A stretch of 64,000 bases of DNA from Alistipes sp. (GTDB taxonomy: Bacteria > Bacteroidota > Bacteroidia > Bacteroidales > Rikenellaceae), in contig JAGBAX010000008.1 of NCBI GenBank assembly GCA_017938765.1, positions 62,001-126,000 of the forward strand, given 5' to 3'. Made by a program: the position numbers and the translations under genes. Numbering within the stretch: position 1 is the first letter of the stretch; every line of letters starts with the position of its first letter. The notes beneath the pieces were generated by a model. The model saw only the letters and a program-made list of their open reading frames with translations. It searched no databases and was not told the DNA's origin. Positions 27,220 to 34,500 of the stretch are shown here, piece after piece.

Positions 27220-27957
27220 ATGGCAAACAATAATATCGTATTTGGCATTCGCCCAGTGGTTGAGGCGATAGAGTCTGGCAAGCAGATAGAGAAGATTTAT
27301 ATCCGCAAGGGTGCGGAGGGTCAGCTTATGGCGGAGGTGCGTGACCTCTGTTTCCGTCATCGTCTGCGTGTGCAGGAGGTGCCAGTGGAGAAGCTCAACC
27401 GACTGACAAGGGGTAGCCATCAGGGTATTATTGCTCAGATTGCCGAGATTGAGTATGTCGAGGTGCAGAATATCCTTGACCGCGTGCCAGAGGATGAGAC
27501 TCCGCTTATCGTGCTGTTTGACGGTGTGACAGATGTGCGCAACTTCGGCGGTATTGCCCGCAGTGCGGAGTGTGCTGGTGCTCACGGCATTATCACATCG
27601 CTCAAGAGCTCTGCACCAGTGAATGCCGAGGCGATGAAGTCAAGTGCTGGTGCGCTGACTCGTATACCAGTGGCGCGTGTAGGGTCAGTAAGAAACACTA
27701 TCAAGGCACTGCAGACCGAAGGGTTTCAGGTTGTGGCCGCTACAGAGCATAGCCGTAAACTGATGTACGACGCTGACCTAAAAAAGCCTACGGTGATTAT
27801 TATGGGCTCAGAGGAGAAGGGTATCTCAAAGGAGGTGCTCAAACTCTGTGATGAGCAGTTGGCAATACCTATGATTGGAGCTATTGAGTCGCTCAATGTT
27901 TCAGCGGCGGCAGCGATTATGCTCTTTGAGGTCGTAAGACAACGAATAGGAGACTAA
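27220..27957 (+). CDS. rlmB: 23S rRNA 2'-O-methyltransferase, RlmB/TrmH family
   Basis: A 245-residue SPOUT methyltransferase that would methylate a guanosine of 23S rRNA. The N-terminal substrate-binding domain opens with [11 protein letters not shown] and contains RGSHQGI. The C-terminal SPOUT knot has [17 protein letters not shown], then MGSEEKGIS, then [15 protein letters not shown], the three SpoU family motifs. The ATG at 27220 is chosen; the extension to 27181 runs through the promoter. It starts a three-gene unit with smpB and tsaB. The exact target nucleotide is inferred from similarity to RlmB. Confidence 0.92.
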   Translation: MANNNIVFGIRPVVEAIESGKQIEKIYIRKGAEGQLMAEVRDLCFRHRLRVQEVPVEKLNRLTRGSHQGIIAQIAEIEYVEVQNILDRVPEDETPLIVLFDGVTDVRNFGGIARSAECAGAHGIITSLKSSAPVNAEAMKSSAGALTRIPVARVGSVRNTIKALQTEGFQVVAATEHSRKLMYDADLKKPTVIIMGSEEKGISKEVLKLCDEQLAIPMIGAIESLNVSAAAAIMLFEVVRQRIGD

Positions 27958-27958
27958 A

Positions 27959-28420
27959 ATGGCAGACTATAAAAACATAAACATACGCAACAAGAGGGCG
28001 ACCTTTGACTACGAAATTCTTGAGGAGTACACAGCAGGCGTAGTGCTTGTGGGTACTGAAATCAAGTCTATCCGTATGGGTAAGGTCTCAATGGTGGACA
28101 GCTACTGCTACTTCTCGGAGGGGGAGTTGTGGATTCGCGGTGTGAACATTGCCGAGTACAGCTGGGGAACTTGCAACAACCACATCCCTAAGCGTGACCG
28201 CAAGTTGCTCCTTACTGCCAAGGAGCTGGCGAAACTCTCTCGCTCGCTGCAGGACAAGGGACTGACGGTCGTAGGACTTCGTCTATTCCTCAATGAGCGC
28301 GGACTTGCAAAAATCGTTATCGGACTTGCAAGGGGTCGCAAGAGCTATGACAAGCGCGAGTATCTGAAGGCTAACGATGCTCGTCGTGAGATGGACCAAG
28401 CCCTCAAGCGTTACAAATAG
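27959..28420 (+). CDS. smpB: SsrA-binding protein SmpB
   Basis: A 153-residue RNA-binding protein that works with tmRNA to rescue stalled ribosomes. Conserved features are [12 protein letters not shown], the GTEIKSIR and NIAEYSWG strands of the OB-like barrel, and the basic tail [20 protein letters not shown] that follows the A-site helix. The gene starts 1 nt after rlmB stops. No tmRNA gene was recognised in the window. Confidence 0.96.
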   Translation: MADYKNINIRNKRATFDYEILEEYTAGVVLVGTEIKSIRMGKVSMVDSYCYFSEGELWIRGVNIAEYSWGTCNNHIPKRDRKLLLTAKELAKLSRSLQDKGLTVVGLRLFLNERGLAKIVIGLARGRKSYDKREYLKANDARREMDQALKRYK

Positions 28421-28426
28421 AGAATT

Positions 28427-29137
28427 ATGGCGTTAATATTGTGCATAGAGACGGGAACGGACATCTGCTCGGTGGGTCTTGTTCAGGATGGAGAGCTTAT
28501 TTCGCTACGCGAGAGCGACTCAGGAAGAGACCACGCCAAGAGGGTAGCGACATTCGTTGATGAGATACTCAAGCTCAACAACATTCAGCCCGAAGAGCTT
28601 GATGCAGTGGCAGTAGGCGAGGGACCTGGCTCATATACGGGTCTGAGAATAGGCGTGAGCTTTGCTAAAGGGCTCTGCTACGGTACGGGCAAGCCCCTTA
28701 TCGCCGTTAGTTCACTCGCAGCCCTTACTGCAGTAGCAATAGAGGACTATCAGGCTGGTATACTGGACATTGAGAACTGGGACGAGGCTCTTCTCTGCCC
28801 GATGATTGATGCTCGCAGAATGGAGGTATACACTCAGCTGTTTGACAGCAAGGGTGCTCCACAGTCGGATATCAGTGCGGAGGTTATAACAGAGCAGAGC
28901 TTTGCAGCTGTGCGTAGTAGCGCTAAGAACTTCGTCGTTTTTGGCAGTGGCGCAGCAAAGTGTTGTGAGACTCTCGGCGCTACGCTCGTGGATATAGCCC
29001 CATCAGTGCGCGGTATGGCCCGCATAGCCGAGAGTAAATACAACAGCCGTGAGTTTGTAGATGTGGCATACTTTGAGCCATACTACCTCAAGGATTTTGT
29101 CGTCACAACATCAAAGAAGAATCTGTTGGCTAAATAG
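28427..29137 (+). CDS. tsaB: tRNA threonylcarbamoyladenosine biosynthesis protein TsaB
   Basis: A 236-residue ASKHA-fold protein of the TsaBDE complex that makes the t6A base at position 37 of ANN-decoding tRNAs. Marks are ILCIETGTDICSVGL at the start and GEGPGSYTGLRIGVSFAKGL near residue 65, the family signature. It is last in the rlmB-smpB unit (6 nt after smpB). Its stop lies only 7 nt from the stop of the convergent ABC-F gene, leaving no room for a separate terminator. Confidence 0.95.
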   Translation: MALILCIETGTDICSVGLVQDGELISLRESDSGRDHAKRVATFVDEILKLNNIQPEELDAVAVGEGPGSYTGLRIGVSFAKGLCYGTGKPLIAVSSLAALTAVAIEDYQAGILDIENWDEALLCPMIDARRMEVYTQLFDSKGAPQSDISAEVITEQSFAAVRSSAKNFVVFGSGAAKCCETLGATLVDIAPSVRGMARIAESKYNSREFVDVAYFEPYYLKDFVVTTSKKNLLAK

Positions 29138-29144
29138 CCATTAA

Positions 29145-31082
29145 CTACTCACCCTCTACTAATTCAAGTTCGTAGACAGCCTTCTCCCACTCGTGCATAA
29201 GGTGGTCAAGTTGCTGTTTCAGAGCATCATACGCCCTATAATCATCAGCATTATACTCCGTAGCAGTGGCAAACTGACTATCGTACTGCGCTATCTGCGC
29301 CTCTACCTCGGCAGTCTGAGCCTCAATAGTCTCAACGGCCTTGCGGTGCTTTCGGATGAGCTTCTCCTGCTCCTTCTTTTGTTCGTAGCTCAGCTTACCC
29401 TGCGACTGGGTTGGGGTAGCGGTAGCGCTCTGCTTTGGGGTCTCGGCTTTGCGCTCAATCTCGCGGATATCCTCAATCTTGCGCTTCTCAAGGAAGTAGT
29501 AGATGCCACCCAGATACTCCCTCACACCGCCATCGCGGAACTCGTAGACCTTATCAACAATGCCGTCAAGGAACTCTCGGTCGTGAGAGACAACGACAAC
29601 AGTGCCGTCAAACTTGCGGATAGCCTCCTTAAGGATATCCTTTGAGCGCATATCCATATGGTTTGTAGGCTCATCAAGGACAAGCAGGTTGTGTGGCTCA
29701 AGCATCATTCGCGCCATAGCAAGGCGGGAGCGCTCGCCACCAGAGAGCACCTTAACCTTCTTATCAACATCCTCGCCTCGGAACAGAAATGCACCTAAAA
29801 TATCGCGCAGTCGGGTACGGATATCGCCCACAGCAACGCGGTCAAGGGTGTCGTAGACGGTAAAGTCGCCGTCCATCAAATCATCCTGATTTTGAGCATA
29901 GTAGCCTATGCTGACATTAGCACCAAGGCGGACTGTTCCCTCAGTAGGCTCTGTTTGACCAATAAGTATGCGGGCAAAGGTGGTCTTACCCTCGCCATTA
30001 CGGCCTACAAGGGCTATTTTGTCGCCCTTATGAATTGTAAACTCGGCACCCGAAAAGACTCGGTGGCTACCAAAGGCCTTGCCAACACCCTTAATCTCGG
30101 CAACAATCTGACCTGAACGAGGCGCTGGTGGGAACTTGATGTTCATAGTCGCCAAGACCTCCTCCTCTACTTCAATGCGCTCAAGTTTATCAAGCTGCTT
30201 GATGCGCGACTGCACCTGATTGGATTTGGTCGGCTTATAGCGGAACTTCTCGATAAACTCCTCACTCTTCTCAATGAGTCGTTGCTGATTTTGATAGGCA
30301 GCCAGTTGCTGTGCACGACGCTCGGCACGAAGGGTAACAAACTGTGAATAAGGGACTTTGTAGTCGTAAATCTTGCCAAGCGACAGCTCAATAGTGCGGG
30401 TTGTGACATTGTCCAGAAAGGCTCTATCGTGCGAGATAAGCAGCACCGCGCCATTATAGTTCTTCAGATACTGCTCAAGCCACTGTATAGACTCTATATC
30501 AAGGTGATTTGTCGGCTCGTCAAGAAGGAAGATACTTGGGCGACGCAGCAACAGCTTTGCCAGCTCAATTCTCATACGCCAACCACCCGAAAAGGTGCTT
30601 GTGGGTTTACTAAACTCCTCACGACGGAAGCCAAGACCCAGCAGAGTCTTCTCAATATCTGCATCGCGAGTATCGCCACCAAGGATGTGGTAGCGGTCGG
30701 TAGCTTCGTTAAGGCTATGCAGCAGCTTCTCATAACTCTCGCTCTCATAGTCCGTGCGAGTAGCAATCTGAGCCGTAAGGCGCTCAATCTCAGCCTCAAG
30801 AGCAAGAACGACATCAAAAGCCTTGGCGGTCTCCTCAATAAGGGTAGTGGTGTCGTGAACAACCATCTGCTGTGGCAAGTAGCCTATCGTGCAGTCGGCA
30901 TTGCGCGTAACAGCTCCCGATGTGGGTTGCTCAAGGCCTGCAATGAGTTTGAGAATGGTAGTCTTACCCGCGCCATTGCGACCAACAAGTCCTACGCGCT
31001 CCTTTGGGTTTATCAGAAACGATATCGAGTCAAAGAGGGTCCAGCCCCCGAAGCTGACCGAGAGGTTATCTATTGAAATCAT
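29145..31082 (-). CDS. ABC-F family ATPase (Uup/YdiF-like)
   Basis: A 645-residue soluble protein with two ABC ATPase domains and no membrane segments. Walker A motifs are GRNGAGKTT (about residue 36) and GRNGEGKTT (about 360). Signatures are FSGGWRMRIELAKLL and LSGGERSRLAMARMM, each followed by LLDEPTNHLD or VLDEPTNHMD. A linker between the domains and a charged C-terminal coiled coil (about 550-640) match ABC-F factors that act on the ribosome. The start overlaps the rpe stop in an ATGA arrangement. It ends the ROK-GNAT-rpe unit. The target within translation cannot be decided. Confidence 0.93.
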   Translation of the reverse strand: MISIDNLSVSFGGWTLFDSISFLINPKERVGLVGRNGAGKTTILKLIAGLEQPTSGAVTRNADCTIGYLPQQMVVHDTTTLIEETAKAFDVVLALEAEIERLTAQIATRTDYESESYEKLLHSLNEATDRYHILGGDTRDADIEKTLLGLGFRREEFSKPTSTFSGGWRMRIELAKLLLRRPSIFLLDEPTNHLDIESIQWLEQYLKNYNGAVLLISHDRAFLDNVTTRTIELSLGKIYDYKVPYSQFVTLRAERRAQQLAAYQNQQRLIEKSEEFIEKFRYKPTKSNQVQSRIKQLDKLERIEVEEEVLATMNIKFPPAPRSGQIVAEIKGVGKAFGSHRVFSGAEFTIHKGDKIALVGRNGEGKTTFARILIGQTEPTEGTVRLGANVSIGYYAQNQDDLMDGDFTVYDTLDRVAVGDIRTRLRDILGAFLFRGEDVDKKVKVLSGGERSRLAMARMMLEPHNLLVLDEPTNHMDMRSKDILKEAIRKFDGTVVVVSHDREFLDGIVDKVYEFRDGGVREYLGGIYYFLEKRKIEDIREIERKAETPKQSATATPTQSQGKLSYEQKKEQEKLIRKHRKAVETIEAQTAEVEAQIAQYDSQFATATEYNADDYRAYDALKQQLDHLMHEWEKAVYELELVEGE

Positions 31083-31735
31083 AACTTTGAGTCAAGTATT
31101 TTAACTATCTCTGCCTCAGGGTCTTCGGCACAAAAGACTGCCGACCCTGCGACAACAACATCAACGCCCGCATCGTAGACCTGAGCAGCATTAGTTGCAC
31201 TTATACCACCGTCAATCTCAATGATGCACTCGGTCTTATGCTCCTCAATCATACGCCTTAGTTCTCGCACCTTGTCAAGGCTCGCAGGGATGAACGACTG
31301 GCCTCCAAAGCCTGGCTCAACACTCATAATCAGCACCATATCAACGCTCTCTATCCAAGGCTCAAGCACCGCAACATCCGTCTTTGGCTTAATGCTGATA
31401 CCCGCCTTTGCGCCCGCATTGTGGATAGCCTCAATAGTAGCAGAGATATCCTCAGCAGCCTCGTAGTGGAAGGTCACATAGTCTGAGCCAGCGCCCACAA
31501 ACTGCTCTACATATCGGATAGGGTCTACTATCATCAGGTGGGTGTCTATCGTCTTGGTACTCACTGCCTTAACTGCCTTAAGCACTGGAAAGCCAAAGGA
31601 TATATTAGGTACAAAAACGCCATCCATAACATCAACATGCACCCACTCGGCTGCCGAGCGGTTGAGCATCTCAGTGTCACGGTTAAGGTTGCCAAAGTCG
31701 GCTGAAAGGATTGACGGAGCTACAACTCTGTTCAT
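31079..31735 (-). CDS. rpe: Ribulose-phosphate 3-epimerase
   Basis: A 218-residue TIM-barrel enzyme interconverting ribulose 5-phosphate and xylulose 5-phosphate in the pentose phosphate pathway. Seen are APSILSADFGNL at the N-terminus, HVDVMDGVFVPNI with metal-binding residues, DTHLMI, VEPGFGGQSF for phosphate binding, and IDGGI. The ATG at 31735 is chosen: starting further in would remove the conserved APSILSADF strand, while an upstream TTG is unlikely. This start lies 53 nt inside the end of the preceding acetyltransferase gene, in another frame. Confidence 0.95.
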   Translation of the reverse strand: MNRVVAPSILSADFGNLNRDTEMLNRSAAEWVHVDVMDGVFVPNISFGFPVLKAVKAVSTKTIDTHLMIVDPIRYVEQFVGAGSDYVTFHYEAAEDISATIEAIHNAGAKAGISIKPKTDVAVLEPWIESVDMVLIMSVEPGFGGQSFIPASLDKVRELRRMIEEHKTECIIEIDGGISATNAAQVYDAGVDVVVAGSAVFCAEDPEAEIVKILDSKL

Positions 31736-32189
31736 ACTTATATCTATTTTTATCAACTTTTACAAATCCACATCTACGAAATAGGGCAGTGCTGGCAATA
31801 TTCTCGCTATCAATAGTTGCCCAGAGGGTCGCAATTCCCAACTGCGGAGCAAGCGCCTTAACAGCCTCAAGAGCCTCAGTGGCATAACCCCGACGGCGGT
31901 CATCATCGCTATAGACAAGCACTCCAACATCTGCGTTTGTGCCGTCGTAGTCAAAAATATCCACCGCACCAACTGCTCTGCCCGCAACGCATATCATCAG
32001 TCTAATCTGACTGTTAGCCTCAAAACCCAGTTGCTGAGAGACAACAAAGTCTACAATCTGCTCCTCAGTATAAGGGTCGTGAGGGTCGCTAAAAGGCTCT
32101 AAATCAGGGTCATTCTCCCACATAAGAATAGTGCCGACATCAGAAATGGCGACACTACGCAGTGTAATACGACTACCCGCAAAGAGCAT
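31683..32189 (-). CDS. GNAT family N-acetyltransferase
   Basis: A 168-residue acetyltransferase with RimJ/RimL-like features: RITLRSVAISDVGTIL at the start, the acetyl-CoA loop RRRGYATEAL near residue 117, and ENIASTALFRRCGFV near the end. The ATG at 32189 follows the ROK stop by a single base. The 20-residue longer frame would start inside the ROK gene and is rejected. The last residues after RRCGFVKVDKNRYKYE are not part of the fold and run over the start of rpe. The substrate (protein N-terminus or small amine) is unknown. Confidence 0.85.
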   Translation of the reverse strand: MLFAGSRITLRSVAISDVGTILMWENDPDLEPFSDPHDPYTEEQIVDFVVSQQLGFEANSQIRLMICVAGRAVGAVDIFDYDGTNADVGVLVYSDDDRRRGYATEALEAVKALAPQLGIATLWATIDSENIASTALFRRCGFVKVDKNRYKYEQSCSSVNPFSRLWQP

Positions 32190-32190
32190 A

Positions 32191-33420
32191 CTACAGCAAT
32201 CCGATAACCTGATTACGGATAAGCATTGCCACGCCCCACGCAGGTGCATTCTCTGTCATCTTTGAGAGGCGGAACTTGGTATCCTTATAGACAAGGTTGA
32301 GCGAGTACTTATTTGTCGCACTCTTGAGCGGAAGCATCACATAGTCGCCCGCAGCAGCGAGGTTTCCTCCAACAATAACAGTCTCAGGGTTGAAGATGTT
32401 AATCAGTATTGCAACCGCCTTGCCAATCTTCTCGCCAGCCTCCTCAATAAGCTCTATTGATAGGTTGTCGTCATTGCGCGCAGCAGCGATAATGTCGTTA
32501 ATATGGATAGTCTCGCCACGCTCGTACTTTGGACGAAGAATTGAGTTTGCACCACCACGAATAAGCTCGCTCATCTTCTCCTCAATAGCAATTCCCGAAA
32601 CCTCAGTCTCAAGGCAACCCTTCTTGCCACAGAAGCAAATCTTCTCGTTGTCAAAGAATGGGATGTGTCCAAACTCGCCCGCAAAGCCATTCTTACCATA
32701 GAAGAGCTTGCCACCAACAACAATACCGATAGCCACACCTAATCCCAAGTGCAGGTAGAGCACATTGCTCTCCTCCCTGCTCTTGCCGCAGGTATACTCA
32801 GCATAGCAACGGCTACGGGTGTCATTCTCAATAAGTACGCGAATGCCTATGCGGCTCTCAATAATGTCACGAATAGAGGTCTCAATGCTTGTGAAGTACT
32901 TGTAGCTTCGTCCCTGCTGGGTGTTCACACGACCTACGATGCAGACGCCCACGCCAAGAATATGGCTCTTGTCAATGCCGCAGTTGTTGATAAAATTCTC
33001 TATCGTGTCACAGATGCGGTCAAGGCACTGACTACGGTCGGTAAGCTCAAAGGTGTCGTCCTCCTCCTCCTTGATAATATTATTCTGCAGGTCGGTAATC
33101 ACGCAGGTCATACGGTCACGACCCACATTTATGCCCGCAAAGTAAATCGCCGTGTTAGTAAGTCCAAAGACATTGGGGCGACGACCACCAGGAGTCTCCA
33201 CCTTGCCAAGGTCAGTAACAATACCCTCATCGCAGAGCTCCTGCACGAGCTTGGTTATCGTTGGCACGCTGATTCTCAACTCCTTAGTAAGCTCAGCAAG
33301 AGTGCTCTCGCCATTGACAGCCATATAGGCGACAATGTTACGCTTGATTATGTTGTTCTTCTGAAGCAGACCCTTATTCTCAGTCTGATGATTGTTGAAG
33401 AAATCTATTAACGAACTCAT
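32191..33420 (-). CDS. ROK family transcriptional regulator
   Basis: A 409-residue protein with an N-terminal winged helix-turn-helix (about 20-85, STLAELTKELRISVPTITKL) and a C-terminal ROK sugar-kinase-like domain. The zinc motif CFCGKKGCLE is present (about residue 265), together with GGKLFYGKNGFAGEFGH. NagC/Mlc/XylR-like members bind sugars or sugar phosphates and repress transport and catabolic genes. It heads a unit with GNAT, rpe and ABC-F. The effector and targets are unknown; a link to a pentose or hexose signal is suggested only by the rpe neighbour. Confidence 0.9.
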   Translation of the reverse strand: MSSLIDFFNNHQTENKGLLQKNNIIKRNIVAYMAVNGESTLAELTKELRISVPTITKLVQELCDEGIVTDLGKVETPGGRRPNVFGLTNTAIYFAGINVGRDRMTCVITDLQNNIIKEEEDDTFELTDRSQCLDRICDTIENFINNCGIDKSHILGVGVCIVGRVNTQQGRSYKYFTSIETSIRDIIESRIGIRVLIENDTRSRCYAEYTCGKSREESNVLYLHLGLGVAIGIVVGGKLFYGKNGFAGEFGHIPFFDNEKICFCGKKGCLETEVSGIAIEEKMSELIRGGANSILRPKYERGETIHINDIIAAARNDDNLSIELIEEAGEKIGKAVAILINIFNPETVIVGGNLAAAGDYVMLPLKSATNKYSLNLVYKDTKFRLSKMTENAPAWGVAMLIRNQVIGLL

Positions 33421-33448
33421 CTTTACATGTTATATTTGTTTCACGATA

Positions 33449-33456
33449 CAAATATA
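33449..33456 (-). promoter_or_regulatory. -7 element upstream of the ROK regulator gene
   Basis: TATATTTG on the minus strand fits TAnnTTTG exactly. No good TTTG occurs at the expected -33 distance. The predicted start near 33442 gives a leader of about 22 nt. Confidence 0.35.
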
Positions 33457-33535
33457 GTAAAAAAGATTATTAATACACCATACTTTATTAAATTTTTTCA
33501 GAAAAATCGTAAAAAATCTTAAAGACTGACAAGGG

Positions 33536-33592
33536 TGTCCAATGTCCAAGTGTCCCAAACACATGGGACTTGGGACACTTGGACATTGGACA
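33536..33592. repeat. Perfect 23-bp inverted repeat between fabD and the ROK gene
   Basis: Arms 33536-33558 and 33570-33592 are exact reverse complements, with an 11-nt spacer. Each arm contains short internal repeats of TGTCC and AGTGTCC. It begins 2 nt downstream of the fabD stop on the minus strand. Transcribed, it would form a very stable hairpin, so it can act as a terminator or RNA stabiliser, although no T-run follows immediately. The sequence also resembles an extragenic palindrome of the REP kind. Confidence 0.85.
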
Positions 33593-33594
33593 CT

Positions 33595-34476
33595 CTACTC
33601 AATAGTCCCGATGCTTGTAACCTCAGCCTCTGGGTTAATCTTACGAATAAGTCCCTGAAGCACCGTTCCCGTACCCAGTTCGGTAAACTCTGTCACGCCA
33701 TCTGATGTCATACGCTCAACGGTTTGAGTCCAGCGGACAGAGGATGTGAGCTGTGCAATAAGGTTGCGCTTGATTTTTTCAGGGTCTGTATATGGCTGAG
33801 CATCAACATTTTGATAGATTGGACAAACGGGCGTTTTGAACTCAACATTCTCAATAGCCTTTTCAAGTTCTGCGCGTGCGCTCTCCATAAGAGGGGAGTG
33901 GAACGCACCACCCACTGGCAGTGGCAGACACCTCTTTGCGCCTGCAGCCTTCAGAGCCACACTCGCTGCTGCTACAGCCTCTTGAGTGCCTGAGATAACG
34001 GTCTGACCTGTACAGTTATAGTTTGCTGCAACGACTATTCCCTCCGTATCTTCGCAAACACTCTCAATAGTCTGATTATCAAGACCTATCACTGCTGCCA
34101 TAGTGCCTGGATTAGCCTCACAAGCTGCCTGCATAGCCCTTGCGCGAGCCGAGACGAGAGCCAGTCCATCCTCAAAGCCGAGAGCACCCGACGCAACAAG
34201 AGCCGAGAACTCACCCAGCGAGTGACCCGCAACAGCCTCTGGCTTGATATCAAGCACCGCAGCGAGAACTACCGAGTGCAGAAAGACTGCAGGCTGAGTG
34301 ACAGCCGTTTGGCGCAGCTGCTCGTCTGTACCCGCGAACATTATATCGGTAATTCTAAATCCCAAAATCTCGTTTGCACGCTCAAACATAGCCTTTGCCA
34401 GCTCTGACTTCTCGTACAAATCTTTTCCCATTTCTACTCTCTGCGCACCCTGTCCAGGGAATACAAAAGCCTTCAT
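33595..34476 (-). CDS. fabD: Malonyl-CoA:ACP transacylase
   Basis: A 293-residue enzyme loading malonyl groups on acyl carrier protein for fatty-acid synthesis. The start AFVFPGQGAQ is the family signature; the active-site serine lies in AGHSLGEFSAL (about residue 89), and the catalytic His is in GGAFHSPLM (about residue 200). The C-terminus contains ELGTGTVLQGLIRKI. The ATG at 34476 is preferred to a TTG two codons upstream. It lies 24 nt downstream of the phosphoesterase gene. Length is normal. Confidence 0.95.
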   Translation of the reverse strand: MKAFVFPGQGAQRVEMGKDLYEKSELAKAMFERANEILGFRITDIMFAGTDEQLRQTAVTQPAVFLHSVVLAAVLDIKPEAVAGHSLGEFSALVASGALGFEDGLALVSARARAMQAACEANPGTMAAVIGLDNQTIESVCEDTEGIVVAANYNCTGQTVISGTQEAVAAASVALKAAGAKRCLPLPVGGAFHSPLMESARAELEKAIENVEFKTPVCPIYQNVDAQPYTDPEKIKRNLIAQLTSSVRWTQTVERMTSDGVTEFTELGTGTVLQGLIRKINPEAEVTSIGTIE

Positions 34477-34500
34477 AATCAATAATTTATATTGTTAAAA

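Noticed and set aside
30429-31076. Plus-strand open frame of 215 residues opposite the ABC-F gene.
   Set aside because: Covers Walker A and signature-coding sequence of the real gene on the other strand; the product is unlike known proteins.
32749-33411. Plus-strand open frame of 220 residues opposite the ROK regulator.
   Set aside because: Shadow of the conserved ROK and helix-turn-helix coding sequence.
33536-33592. Invertible DNA switch flanked by inverted repeats.
   Set aside because: The arms are only 11 bp apart, so no promoter or gene could be inverted, and no recombinase gene is nearby.
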